Assembly (NCBI RefSeq): GCF_030285625.1
Contig: NZ_CP127294.1
Span: 320,001-384,000, forward strand
Source: Amycolatopsis sp. 2-15
GTDB lineage: Bacteria > Actinomycetota > Actinomycetes > Mycobacteriales > Pseudonocardiaceae
DNA length: 64,000 nt
Reading direction: 5' to 3'
Shown here in pieces: positions 1-8,832 of the stretch. Under the pieces are notes generated by a model. It saw only the letters and a list, made by a program, of their open reading frames with translations. It made no database searches and was not told the origin of the DNA. The first letter of the stretch is position 1, and each line of letters opens with the position of its first letter. The position numbers and the translations under genes were made by a program.

Positions 1-895
1 CGCGGTCGGTGAGCCACCCCGACAGGACGGTCCCCACCACGTCGAACACCCCGACGAGCGCGAGCAGGCTCGCCGCGGTGGACTGCGGCATGCCGTGGTC
101 GTGCGCGGCGGGCACGAAGTGGGTGCCGACCAGGCCATTGGTGGTCGCCCCACAGATCGCGAAGCCGATGGCCAGCAGCCAGAACGAGCGTGAGCGCATG
201 GCCTGGAACAGCACGCTGATCGCCCGGCCCGCCGAACCGCGTTTGACCTCCGGGCGGGCCACCTCCGTGCCCGCCGGCGCGCCGAACGCGACCACCCCGT
301 GGTCGGCCGGATGGTCGCGCACCACGAGCAGCACGACGGGGACCACGGCGAGCGCCGCGATGGCGATGACCAGCGACGCCGTGCGCCAGCCGTCGTTCAC
401 GGCCAGCGTGGCGACTACGGGCAGGAACACGAGCTGACCCGTCGAGCCGGCCGCGGTGAGGATGCCGGTCACGGCGCCGCGGTGGCGCACGAACCAGCGC
501 GTGGTGACGGTGGCGGCGAAGCTCATGGCCATCGAGCCGGTGCCGGCGCCGACGAGCACGCCCCAGCACAGGATGAGCTCCCAGCTCGTGCTCATGAACA
601 CCGTGCCGCCCGCGCCGAGCGCCACGACGAACAAGGCGGTCGCGGCAACGCGCCGGATACCGAAACGTTCCATGAGCGCCGCGGCGAAGGGGGCGAAGAG
701 GCCGTAGAGCACGAGGTTGACGGAGACGGCGAGGCCGATGGTCGCGCGTGACCAGCCGAACTCCTCGTGCAGCGGATCGATCAGCACGCTCGGCGCGGCG
801 CGGAACCCGGCCGCGGCCAGCAGAGCGATGAACGCGGCCGCGGCCACGAACCAGGCTCGGTGGACGCGGGGCGCGGGACGAGTCTCGACGGTCAC
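1..895 (-). CDS. MFS transporter, C-terminus cut by window edge
   Basis: The first 298 codons of a major facilitator superfamily permease read leftward off the window, so the end of the protein is missing. The N-terminus has a hydrophobic first helix (WFVAAAAFIALLAAAGF) and a LVGVFDVVGTVLSGWLTDR stretch near residues 280-298. The latter is the GxxDxxG...DR motif A repeat expected between helices 8 and 9. It is an inner-membrane secondary transporter whose substrate cannot be read. I chose the GTG at 895 because no in-frame ATG lies nearby and a CAGACT hexamer (904-909) sits 8 nt upstream, which suggests a leaderless mRNA. It diverges from the LprG-like lipoprotein gene at 986. Confidence 0.8.
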   Translation of the reverse strand, partial: MTVETRPAPRVHRAWFVAAAAFIALLAAAGFRAAPSVLIDPLHEEFGWSRATIGLAVSVNLVLYGLFAPFAAALMERFGIRRVAATALFVVALGAGGTVFMSTSWELILCWGVLVGAGTGSMAMSFAATVTTRWFVRHRGAVTGILTAAGSTGQLVFLPVVATLAVNDGWRTASLVIAIAALAVVPVVLLVVRDHPADHGVVAFGAPAGTEVARPEVKRGSAGRAISVLFQAMRSRSFWLLAIGFAICGATTNGLVGTHFVPAAHDHGMPQSTAASLLALVGVFDVVGTVLSGWLTDR

Positions 896-985
896 GGGTG
901 ATGAGTCTGATTCGTCTTCGGCGTCCTGGACAGTGGCTTGAAGGACACCGTCCGAAAGGATCGGGCCACGGGTAGTCTCATCGCC

Positions 986-1651
986 ATGCGCTGCCGACGC
1001 TTCCTGCCGGCGCTGCTGCTCCTCGGACTCGTCGGCGGGTGCACAGCGCCCTCGCTGCCCCCGGCCGGTGACCTGCTCGGTGCGACCGGAGCGAACTTCG
1101 CCGGTGTGCGCAGCCTGCACTTCTCCGTGGTCGTCAACGGCGTGCTGCCCGGCCTGCCGCTGAGCACCGTCGACGGCGACGCGACACTCGACGAGGGCGG
1201 CCACGCGGCCGGCACCGCCGAGCTGGAGAACGCCACGAGCGACCGGAAGCTCTCCTTCGTCCTCGACGGCACCCACGCCACCACCCACGACAGCACCGGC
1301 GCGACCTGGTCGGGCCCGGCGACGTTCACCGTCGGAGACTTCCTCGGCCCCGACAGCGGGCTGGCGCACCTGCTGAGCTCACTCGGCAACCCGCGGACCG
1401 AGACGCGCGAGCCCGTGCACGGCCTCGACACGTACCGCGTCGGCGGGGTCCTGCCCGCGAAGGTGGCCACGCGGCTACTCCCTCAGATTCACTCGGACGT
1501 GAACGTGAAGGTGTGGGTCACGGCCGCCGAGCCGCGGCGGTTCACCCGGTTCTGGCTGCAGGTCCCGCCCCCGACGGAGCGGGACAGCCCGGTGATGTTC
1601 GAGGTCGAGCTCTCGAACGAGAACCAGCCCGTCCCGACGCCGCTCGGCTGA
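986..1651 (+). CDS. LppX/LprAFG-family lipoprotein (LprG-like)
   Basis: A 221-residue exported lipoprotein. A type II signal peptide ends in the lipobox LVGGC with the lipidated cysteine at residue 19. The rest fits the LppX_LprAFG fold, a hydrophobic-pocket carrier of triacylated lipids or glycolipids at the outer face of actinobacterial membranes: a Val-Lys-Val-Trp strand near the C-terminus and a DGDATLDEGG-like turn. I start at the ATG at 986 rather than a longer in-frame upstream start because the signal peptide begins there and TAGTCT (973-978) is 7 nt upstream. In mycobacteria lprG pairs with the MFS pump gene p55. Here an MFS gene is the divergent neighbour, but whether the two proteins work together is inference. 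Confidence 0.8.
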   Translation: MRCRRFLPALLLLGLVGGCTAPSLPPAGDLLGATGANFAGVRSLHFSVVVNGVLPGLPLSTVDGDATLDEGGHAAGTAELENATSDRKLSFVLDGTHATTHDSTGATWSGPATFTVGDFLGPDSGLAHLLSSLGNPRTETREPVHGLDTYRVGGVLPAKVATRLLPQIHSDVNVKVWVTAAEPRRFTRFWLQVPPPTERDSPVMFEVELSNENQPVPTPLG

Positions 1652-3274
1652 TCACGACCCCGCGCAGCGCGTCCCGTCGGCCGGCGCCGTGCCGTCCACG
1701 AGGTACGCGATACCGGCCTTGTCGACGCACGCGTTGCCTTGCAGGAACGCCGTGTGCTGCGTTCCCTCGAAGGTGAGCAACGCGCCCTTCAACGCCTTCG
1801 CGAGGTTCACGCCCGCCTGGTACGGCGTGGCCGGGTCGTTGGTCGTGGAGATGGTGAGCGTCTTCGGCAGCCCTTCGACCTGCGGTTCGTGCGGCGTCAT
1901 GGTGTTCGGCACGGGCCAGAAGGCGCACGCGTCGCGTGCGGAGCTGGCCGGGCGGCCGTCGTCGAGGAACGGCGCCACCTGCTCGTACTTCTGCTGCGCG
2001 TCGAGGATCGCCTTCGGGTCGGTGACGCGTGGGTCGTCGACGCAGCGGATCGCGGTGAAGGCGTCCTGCGTGGTGTCGTAACGCCCGTCGGGGCCGCGCT
2101 CGTTGTAGATGTCGGCCAGCTTCTCGAGCGTTGCGCCGCGCTGGTTGCGCAGCTCGTTGAGGCCCGTGTTGAGGTACTCCCAGAGGTTCTGCTGGTAGAG
2201 CGCCTGGATGGCGCCGGTGGTGGCGTCCTCGTACGACAGCTTGCGCCCGTCGCCCACCGGCACCGGGAAGTCGATCAGCGGCCGGGTGAGGTCCTGGAAC
2301 GCTTTCGTCGCCGCGGCCGGGTTGGTGCCCAGCGCGCAGTCCTGCTGAGCGGCGCACCACTTCGCGAACTCACCGAACGCGACGCCGAAGCCCTGGCCCT
2401 GCGCGACGAGTGAGTCTTCCGGGTCCTGCGTCGGGTCGACGGCGCCGTCGAGGACGAGCGCGCGGACGTTGCGCGGGAAGTCCTCGGCGTAGGTCGAGCC
2501 GAGGAGGGTGCCGTAGGAGTAGCCGAGGTAGGTCAGTTTTTCGTCGCCGAGCACGGACCGCAGCACGTCCAGGTCCTTCGCCGCGTCGCGCGTGCCGACG
2601 TGTTCGAGCATGTCGTCGCCGAGTTTCGTGCGCTGGGCGCACTTCGCGGCGAAGTCCTTTTCCTGCGTCTCCTGCTTCGCGATGCCGGCGGGCGTGCCGT
2701 CGGTTTCGCTGTCGTCGGCGCGGTCCGCGTCGCGCTCGCTGTCGGTGAGGCAGCGGATCTGCGGTTCGCTCGCCCCGATGCCGCGCGGGTCGAAGCCGAC
2801 GAGGTCGAAGCGTTTGCCGAGATCGTTGTTCTTGACCTGGTCGATCAAGCCCGCCGCGGCGACCATGCCGGACGCGCCGGGACCGCCCGGGTTGACCACC
2901 AGGGAGCCGACGCGGTCGTCCGGTTCGCTCGCCTTGTGCCGCAGGACGCCGAGCGTGATGGTCTGTCCGCCCGGTTTGTCATAGTCCAGCGGGACGGTCA
3001 GCCGAGCGCACTGGATGTCGGACCGACGAAAGGCGGACTGCGCGTCGTCCGAGGTCGCGTAGGGTGCGCATTCGGCCCAGGTCATGCTCTGGCCGTAGAA
3101 GCGCGCGAGCCCCGTGGGCACCGGCCCGACGGGCGGGTGCGATTCGGTCGTCGGCGAGGGCACGGTCTGGCCGGTGTTCGACGAGCACGCGGCGAGCGTG
3201 CCGCCGAGCAGGCCGGCCACCGCGAGAGCGGCGATCCGGTGGGCGCGAGAGCTGGCGCTGGCATGTGGAGGCAC
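1652..3274 (-). CDS. Secreted alpha/beta-hydrolase, tripeptidyl aminopeptidase type (S33)
   Basis: A 540-residue exported serine peptidase of the Streptomyces tripeptidyl aminopeptidase family, which removes short peptides from protein N-termini outside the membrane. Visible features are a lipobox (LAAC, Cys30), the oxyanion motif VVNPGGPGASG, the nucleophile elbow GYSYGT (Ser253), a late NDPATP for the catalytic Asp and a TQHTAF for the His, followed by the TAP-type C-terminal segment with cysteines. The GTG at 3274 places the signal peptide at the N-terminus; the longer open frame upstream is Arg/Pro-rich and lacks signal features. It converges on the lipoprotein gene with no gap and diverges from secA2. 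The lipobox suggests it is membrane-tethered rather than freely secreted. Confidence 0.85.
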   Translation of the reverse strand: MPPHASASSRAHRIAALAVAGLLGGTLAACSSNTGQTVPSPTTESHPPVGPVPTGLARFYGQSMTWAECAPYATSDDAQSAFRRSDIQCARLTVPLDYDKPGGQTITLGVLRHKASEPDDRVGSLVVNPGGPGASGMVAAAGLIDQVKNNDLGKRFDLVGFDPRGIGASEPQIRCLTDSERDADRADDSETDGTPAGIAKQETQEKDFAAKCAQRTKLGDDMLEHVGTRDAAKDLDVLRSVLGDEKLTYLGYSYGTLLGSTYAEDFPRNVRALVLDGAVDPTQDPEDSLVAQGQGFGVAFGEFAKWCAAQQDCALGTNPAAATKAFQDLTRPLIDFPVPVGDGRKLSYEDATTGAIQALYQQNLWEYLNTGLNELRNQRGATLEKLADIYNERGPDGRYDTTQDAFTAIRCVDDPRVTDPKAILDAQQKYEQVAPFLDDGRPASSARDACAFWPVPNTMTPHEPQVEGLPKTLTISTTNDPATPYQAGVNLAKALKGALLTFEGTQHTAFLQGNACVDKAGIAYLVDGTAPADGTRCAGS

Positions 3275-3384
3275 GGTTTGATCGTGCCATCCGGCGGCGG
3301 AACTCCGACGCACCACCGGCGCGTTGGGCAGTTCAGCAGGTGGCGGTCGGAGACACACGCGCAAGACAGGACGGGAGACCAGGG

Positions 3385-5724
3385 GTGGCACTGATCAGCC
3401 GGGTGGGCAAGCGGCTCCGCCGGATCATCCAGCGGCCGGGCAGCGTCGAGCTGACCCGCTACGAAGCGCTGCTGCCCGCAGTCGCGAAGCTCGAACCCGA
3501 GCTCGAGAAGCTCTCGGACGCCGAGCTCACCGAACGCGCCGAAAAGCTGCGTGAAGACCTCGGCGGCGCGAAGGTGTTCAACGACGACCAGCTGGTGGAG
3601 ACCTGTGCGCTGGGCCGGGAGGCCGCCCGGCGCGCGCTCGGCGAGCGCGCGTTCGACGTGCAGATCCTCGGCACGATGGGTCTGCTCACCGGGCACGTGG
3701 TGCAGATGGAGACCGGTGAGGGCAAGACGCTCGCCGGAGCGCTGGCGGCCGCCGGATACGCCCTGCGCGGCAACCGCGCGCACGTCGTCACCGTCAACGA
3801 CTACCTCGCCCGACGCGACGCCGAATGGATGAAACCCGTCTACGACCTGCTCGCGGTCACCGTCGGCTGGGTCGAGCCCGCACACTCGCGCGACGAGCGC
3901 AAGGACGCCTACGGCAAGCAGGTCACCTACGGCGCCGTCGCCGAGATCGGCTTCGACGTGCTGCGCGACCGGCTCGTGACGAACGTCGACGACCTGGTGC
4001 AGCCCGCGCCCGAGGTGGCGATCGTCGACGAGGCCGACTCCGTGCTGGTCGACGAGGCCCGCGTGCCGCTCGTGATGGCCGGCTCGATCGACCACAACGA
4101 CGCCGACGAAGAGGTCGCCACGGTCGTGCGCCGGCTGCGGCTCGGCTTGCACTACGAGACCGACACCGACGGCCGCAACGCGTGGCTCACCACCGCCGGC
4201 GCGTCCGTGGTCGAGAAGTCGCTCGGCGGCATCGACCTCTACGGCGACACGGGCTCCGACCGCCTGGCCGCCGTGAACGTCGCCCTGCACGCCCACGCGC
4301 TGCTCACCCGCGACGTCGACTACCTCGTGCGCGACGGCAAGGTGCAGCTCATCAACGCCGCCCGCGGCCGCGTCGCCGAGCTGCAGCGCTGGCCGGACGG
4401 CCTGCAGGCCGCCGTCGAAGCGAAGGAGCAGGTGGCGGCGACCGACCGCGGCGAGATCCTCGACTCGATCACGGTGCAGGCGCTGCTCGCGCGTTACCCG
4501 TCGGTGGCGGGCATGACCGGTACGGCCGTGGCCGTGGCCGAGCAGCTGCGCGAGTTCTACCAGCTCGAGGTCGCGGTGATCCCGCCGAACACCCCCAACG
4601 TCCGCGAGGACCAGCCGGACCGGATCTTCGGGTCGCCGTCGCAGAAGCTGCGTGCGATCGAGGAGGAGATCCGGAAGGTGCACGAGACCGGTCGGCCCAT
4701 CCTCGTCGGCACCCAGGACGTGGCCGAGTCCGAGGAGCTGGCCGACAAGCTCGCGAAGGTCGACCTGCCGTGCGTGGTGCTCAACGCGCGCAACGACGCC
4801 GAAGAGGCCGCGATCATCGCCGAGGCCGGCAAGAAGGGCGCGGTCACCGTGTCCACGCAGATGGCCGGGCGCGGTACCGACATCCGCCTCGGCGGCACCG
4901 AAGGCGCGAGCCGCGAAGAGGTCGCCGAGCTGGGCGGCCTGCACGTGATCGGCACCGCGCGGTACCCGTCGAGCCGGCTCGACGGCCAGCTGCGCGGCCG
5001 GTCCGGCCGCCAAGGCGACCCGGGCAGCGCGATCTTCTTCGCCAGCCTCAACGACGACTTGGTGCTCTCCAACGCCCCCGACATCCCCGAGGGCATCGAC
5101 GCCGACACCGAGACCGGGGAGATCACCGACCCGGCGGCGCTGCGGCAGATCAACCACGCCCAGCGCGTGGCCGAAGGCGTCGACCTGGAGATCCACCGCA
5201 ACACCTGGCGCTACACGCGGCTGATCGAGCGGCAGCGCACGGAGCTGCTGGAGCACCGCGACAAGGTGCTGCACACGGCGTTCGCGGCCGAGGAGCTGGA
5301 GAAGGCGCAGCCGGAGAAGTTCGCCGAGGTGAAGGAGAAGCTCGACGACACCGAGCGGCTCGAGCAGCTCTCCCGCGAGGTCGTGCTGTTCCACCTCGAC
5401 CAGCTCTGGTCCGACCACCTCGCGTACCTGACCGACGTGCGCGAGAGCATCCACCTGCGGGCGCTGGCCCGCGAGACGCCGCTCGACGAGTTCCACCGCG
5501 CGGCGATCCCGGAGTTCCACAAGATCATCCCGGAGTCGGCGGCGCGCGCGTCGAAGACGCTCGAGGAAGCCGAGATCACCGACGACGGCATCGATCTCGC
5601 CGACGCCGGCGTGCGGCGGGCGAACACGACGTGGACCTACCTGGTGCACGACAACCCGTTCGACTCGGACTTCGAGCAGACGGTGAAGAAGGTGCGCAGC
5701 ATGATGCGGATGAAGAAGTCCTGA
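3385..5724 (+). CDS. secA2: Accessory Sec system translocase SecA2
   Basis: A 779-residue ATPase motor that drives a subset of proteins through the SecYEG channel. Walker A is METGEGKT with Lys114, and the DEAD-type Walker B is VDEADSVLVDEARVP from about residue 214. Helicase motif VI lies in the GLHVIGTARYPSSRLDGQLR and GRSGRQGDPGSA segments, and an MAGRGTD motif precedes it. The length and the absence of the C-terminal cysteine zinc finger fit mycobacterial SecA2 (about 808 residues) rather than housekeeping SecA1 (over 900). Start choice: GTG at 3385 with a GGGAG element upstream. The upstream in-frame extension is Arg-rich and overlaps the divergent peptidase gene. A rho-independent terminator follows. 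Confidence 0.93.
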   Translation: MALISRVGKRLRRIIQRPGSVELTRYEALLPAVAKLEPELEKLSDAELTERAEKLREDLGGAKVFNDDQLVETCALGREAARRALGERAFDVQILGTMGLLTGHVVQMETGEGKTLAGALAAAGYALRGNRAHVVTVNDYLARRDAEWMKPVYDLLAVTVGWVEPAHSRDERKDAYGKQVTYGAVAEIGFDVLRDRLVTNVDDLVQPAPEVAIVDEADSVLVDEARVPLVMAGSIDHNDADEEVATVVRRLRLGLHYETDTDGRNAWLTTAGASVVEKSLGGIDLYGDTGSDRLAAVNVALHAHALLTRDVDYLVRDGKVQLINAARGRVAELQRWPDGLQAAVEAKEQVAATDRGEILDSITVQALLARYPSVAGMTGTAVAVAEQLREFYQLEVAVIPPNTPNVREDQPDRIFGSPSQKLRAIEEEIRKVHETGRPILVGTQDVAESEELADKLAKVDLPCVVLNARNDAEEAAIIAEAGKKGAVTVSTQMAGRGTDIRLGGTEGASREEVAELGGLHVIGTARYPSSRLDGQLRGRSGRQGDPGSAIFFASLNDDLVLSNAPDIPEGIDADTETGEITDPAALRQINHAQRVAEGVDLEIHRNTWRYTRLIERQRTELLEHRDKVLHTAFAAEELEKAQPEKFAEVKEKLDDTERLEQLSREVVLFHLDQLWSDHLAYLTDVRESIHLRALARETPLDEFHRAAIPEFHKIIPESAARASKTLEEAEITDDGIDLADAGVRRANTTWTYLVHDNPFDSDFEQTVKKVRSMMRMKKS

Positions 5725-5736
5725 TCTTGTCGTCGT

Positions 5737-5779
5737 GAGGAGCCCGGTCACCCACGTCGGGGGCCGGGCTTCTTTTTTG
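5737..5779 (+). terminator. Rho-independent terminator after secA2
   Basis: AGCCCGG (5741-5747) pairs with CCGGGCT (5764-5770), and a TCTTTTTTG run (5771-5779) follows. This is the clearest intrinsic terminator in the window. It lies 13 nt after the secA2 stop and isolates it from nadE. Confidence 0.85.
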
Positions 5780-5825
5780 CCCACATTCGCTCGGCACGGC
5801 TGCGGCGGCGGGTCAGAATGACCGC

Positions 5826-7547
5826 ATGCCGCAGCTGCGCATCGCCTTGGCCCAGGTCAACCCCACCGTCGGCGACATCGACGGCAACACCGCGCGCACG
5901 GTCGAGTGGACCCGTCGGGCCGCCGAGGCCGGCGCCCACGTGGTCGTGTTCCCGGAGATGTCCCAGACGGGTTATCCCGTGGAGGACCTGGCATTCCGGG
6001 CCACTTTCGCGCAGGCGTCGCGCAATTCGCTCGACGAGCTGGCCCGCCGGCTGGCCGACGCGGGCTGCGGCGAGGTGCTCACCTACGTCGGCTACCTCGA
6101 CCACGACGAGGCCGGCCCGCGCGACGCGGCCGCCGCGTTGTTCCGCGGCGAGGTCGTGGCGAAGCAGTACAAGCACCACCTGCCCAACTACGGCGTGTTC
6201 GACGAGCACCGCTACTTCAAGCCGGGCACGGAGCTGCAGGTCGTGCGGCTGCACGGCATCGACATCGGCATGGTGATCTGCGAGGACATCTGGCAGGACG
6301 GCGGCCCGATCTCCGCGCTCGGCAAGGCCGGCGTCGATCTGGTCGTGGCGCCCAACGCGTCGCCCTACGAGCGGTCGAAGGACGAGCAGCGCCTGCCGCT
6401 CGTGGTCCGGCGCGCGGCCGAGGCGGGCGCGCCGCTGGTCTACACGAACCAGGTCGGCGGCCAGGACGACCTCGTGTTCGACGGCGACTCGCTCGTGGTG
6501 GGCGCCGACGGCAAGTTGCTCGCGCGGGCGCCGCAGTTCGTGGAGCACCTGCTGGTGGTGGACATGGACCTCACCTCGGGCGGCCACGCCGGCGACGGCG
6601 CACTGGCGGGCCTGCACGTCCACCGGCGGGTGCTGAGCGCCGAGCTGCTGCCCGCGTACCCGCCGTTGACGGACCCGGTGATCAGCGAGCCGCTGTCCGA
6701 CGAGGCCGAGGTGTGGTCGGCGCTCGTGGTGGGGCTGCGCGACTACGTGCACAAGAACGGCTTCTCGTCGGTGATCTTCGGCTTCTCCGGCGGCATCGAC
6801 TCCGCGGTCTGCGCGGCTTTGGCGGCCGACGCCCTCGGTGGCGACAACGTGTACGGCGTCTCGATGCCGTCGAGGTACTCGTCTTCGCACTCGAAGGACG
6901 ACGCCGCCGACCTCGCGCGGCGCATCGGCGCGCACTACCGCGAGGAGCCGGTGGAGGACATGGTGAAGGTCTACGTCGAGCAGTTGGCGTTGACCGGGCT
7001 GGCCGAGGAGAACATCCAGGCCCGCACCCGCGGCATGCTCCTCATGGCACTGTCCAACCTGGACGGTCACCTCGTGCTCGCCACCGGCAACAAGACCGAG
7101 CTGGCCGTGGGCTACTCCACGATCTACGGCGACGCGGTGGGCGGGTTCGCGCCGATCAAGGACGTGTTCAAAACACACGTCTGGCAGCTCGCGCGCTGGC
7201 GCAACGACGAGGCGGCCAAGCGCGGCGAAACCCCGCCGATCCCCGAGAACTCGATCACCAAACCGCCCTCGGCCGAGCTCGCGCCCGGCCAGGTGGACGC
7301 CGACTCGCTGCCGGACTACGCGCTGCTCGACGACATCCTCGACGACTACGTGGAGGGCGACCGCGGCTACGCCGACCTCGTGGCCGCCGGGTTCGAGCCG
7401 GAGACCATCGACCGGGTCGTGCGGATGGTCGACCGCGCGGAGTACAAGCGCCGGCAGTACCCGCCGGGCACGAAGATCACGTTCAAGGCGTTCGGCCGCG
7501 ACCGGCGGCTGCCGATCACGAACGCGTGGCGCGAGCGGAAAGCTTGA
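5826..7547 (+). CDS. nadE: Glutamine-dependent NAD+ synthetase
   Basis: A 573-residue cytosolic enzyme that converts deamido-NAD, ATP and glutamine to NAD. The N-terminal nitrilase-fold glutaminase shows Glu44 (FPEMSQTGYP), the Lys cluster at 113-116 before HHLPNYGVFDE, and the nucleophile Cys152 in VICEDIW. The C-terminal synthetase has the PP-loop GFSGGIDS (residues 319-326). It is closer to the roughly 570-residue two-domain type than to the 679-residue M. tuberculosis enzyme. CAGAAT at 5814-5819 lies 6 nt before the ATG, and there is no Shine-Dalgarno sequence, so it is probably leaderless. It converges on ogt. Confidence 0.95.
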   Translation: MPQLRIALAQVNPTVGDIDGNTARTVEWTRRAAEAGAHVVVFPEMSQTGYPVEDLAFRATFAQASRNSLDELARRLADAGCGEVLTYVGYLDHDEAGPRDAAAALFRGEVVAKQYKHHLPNYGVFDEHRYFKPGTELQVVRLHGIDIGMVICEDIWQDGGPISALGKAGVDLVVAPNASPYERSKDEQRLPLVVRRAAEAGAPLVYTNQVGGQDDLVFDGDSLVVGADGKLLARAPQFVEHLLVVDMDLTSGGHAGDGALAGLHVHRRVLSAELLPAYPPLTDPVISEPLSDEAEVWSALVVGLRDYVHKNGFSSVIFGFSGGIDSAVCAALAADALGGDNVYGVSMPSRYSSSHSKDDAADLARRIGAHYREEPVEDMVKVYVEQLALTGLAEENIQARTRGMLLMALSNLDGHLVLATGNKTELAVGYSTIYGDAVGGFAPIKDVFKTHVWQLARWRNDEAAKRGETPPIPENSITKPPSAELAPGQVDADSLPDYALLDDILDDYVEGDRGYADLVAAGFEPETIDRVVRMVDRAEYKRRQYPPGTKITFKAFGRDRRLPITNAWRERKA

Positions 7548-7569
7548 GCCCCTCAGACCAGCCCGCCCT

Positions 7570-8103
7570 TCAGAACAACGTCGGCTCGTCGGGCAGCGCG
7601 CCCTCGATGACGAGCATGCGGCGCTTCGTCTCGACACCGCCCGGCGCCGAGAAGCCACCGTGTTTGCCGCCGGCCGCGAGGACGCGGTGGCACGGCACGA
7701 CGATCGGGAACGGGTTGTTGCCCATCGCCTGGCCCACGGCCTGCGCGGCGCCGGGCATGCCCAGCTCGTGGGCGATGTCGCCGTAGGTCTTGGTCTTGCC
7801 CGGCGGGATGGCGCGCGCGATCTCGTAAGCGCGGCGGTTGAACTCCGGCACGGAGTCCAGGTCGAGCGGGACGTCGCGAAGGTCGTGGTGCGCTCCCGAG
7901 AGCAGCGCGGTGATCTTCTCCACCGCGCCTTCCAGCTCGGGCGGCGGCAGCGCTTCCACCGCGTCCGGGAAGCGCTTCAGGAACCAGGCCCGGGTACGCG
8001 CGGCAGTGCTTTCGGGCAGGGCGGTGCCGATGACCGTGCCATCGCGCCAGGCCAGGCCGCACGGGCCGATCGGGGTGTCGAAGACAGCGAACTCAACGGA
8101 CAT
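7570..8103 (-). CDS. ogt: Methylated-DNA--protein-cysteine S-methyltransferase
   Basis: A 177-residue suicide DNA-repair protein that moves the methyl group of O6-methylguanine to its own cysteine. The active-site motif PCHRV carries Cys138; a helix-turn-helix segment (IPPGKTKTYGDIAHELG) and the GGFSAPGG loop flank it. I use the ATG at 8103, not the upstream in-frame start, because TACGCT (8110-8115) lies 6 nt upstream and the encoded N-terminus (MSVEFAVFDTPIGP) matches the family. No Ada-type regulatory domain is fused. It stands alone between nadE (convergent) and a membrane-protein gene. Confidence 0.93.
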   Translation of the reverse strand: MSVEFAVFDTPIGPCGLAWRDGTVIGTALPESTAARTRAWFLKRFPDAVEALPPPELEGAVEKITALLSGAHHDLRDVPLDLDSVPEFNRRAYEIARAIPPGKTKTYGDIAHELGMPGAAQAVGQAMGNNPFPIVVPCHRVLAAGGKHGGFSAPGGVETKRRMLVIEGALPDEPTLF

Positions 8104-8150
8104 CTCGTCAGCGTACGAGCGGGCACCGACAAAAATCAGCCCCGACAAAA

Positions 8151-8729
8151 TCAGTGGTTACCGCGGGGCGCGAAGCGCGGCACGGGCATCACGACCACGT
8201 ACGCGATGCCCACGATCAGCAGCACCGCGCGCACCGCGAGCTGCACCCGGCTGAACACGCCGGCGTAGTGCCCCGGCCCGAGCTGCGACGCGATGAACGC
8301 CAGCGCCCATGTGATCAGCACCAGCGCGCACCCGGCCACGGCCCACTCGCGCCAGCCCGGCGGCCACCACAACGCGAGGCTGACCGAACCGGACACGAAC
8401 GCGAGGTTCGTCAGCAGCTCCACCACCGAGGCGCCGGGCACCAGCGAGTCGGCGATCAGCACGAGCCCGAGGAACGCCACCGAGCTCGCGGTGAGCCGGC
8501 CCGTCCAGTGCACCGGCGCGAGCCGCATCAACGGCGGCCCGGCGAGCACGAAGGCAAGTCCCGCGATCCCGACTGTGACGCGGAACAGCGGCACGGCCAG
8601 CAGCAGGTCCCCGGCCGGCTGCTGGCTCGGCGAGACCCCCGTGGGCAGCAAGAACTCGAGTAACCAGGCGGAATACACCACCACACCGAGCCCGACGAGG
8701 ACGACCGCAACGAGTCGTGCAGTACGCAC
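8151..8729 (-). CDS. Multi-pass membrane protein, unknown function (possibly DUF998-like)
   Basis: A protein of about 192 residues with roughly six hydrophobic segments spaced along its length: VAVVLVGLGVVVYSAWLL, VTVGIAGLAFVLAG, an ASSVAFLGLVLIAD stretch, a LAFVSGSVSLALW stretch, WAVAGCALVLITWALAFI and LLIVGIAYVVVM. The layout recalls DUF998-type integral membrane proteins, but I see no diagnostic motif. I prefer the GTG at 8729 over the GTG at 8735 because TAGGGT (8736-8741) is then exactly 6 nt upstream, the leaderless spacing seen at other genes here. A perfect 14-bp palindrome lies at 8773-8786. Confidence 0.65.
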   Translation of the reverse strand: MRTARLVAVVLVGLGVVVYSAWLLEFLLPTGVSPSQQPAGDLLLAVPLFRVTVGIAGLAFVLAGPPLMRLAPVHWTGRLTASSVAFLGLVLIADSLVPGASVVELLTNLAFVSGSVSLALWWPPGWREWAVAGCALVLITWALAFIASQLGPGHYAGVFSRVQLAVRAVLLIVGIAYVVVMPVPRFAPRGNH

Positions 8730-8772
8730 TCGCACACCCTAAGCGAAAGTGTGCGACGTTGCGCGCGGTGGT

Positions 8773-8786
8773 GTCACAGCTGTGAC
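8773..8786. promoter_or_regulatory. Perfect 14-bp palindrome upstream of membrane-protein gene
   Basis: GTCACAGCTGTGAC is fully self-complementary. It lies about 44 bp upstream of the start at 8729, just upstream of where a -35 element would be, and between two minus-strand genes (lysX ends at 8833). The position suits an activator or repressor site for the membrane-protein gene. No regulator can be assigned. Confidence 0.45.
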
Positions 8787-8832
8787 TTCCCCCGCGCCCC
8801 AAAGAAATAACGGTCTGCGACCGGAGTGTTAC

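Noticed and set aside
3082..5784. A 900-codon open frame antisense to secA2
   Set aside because: High G+C genes give long open frames on the opposite strand. Its translation is Val/Arg/Gly/His-rich without domain motifs, while the plus strand has all SecA motifs.
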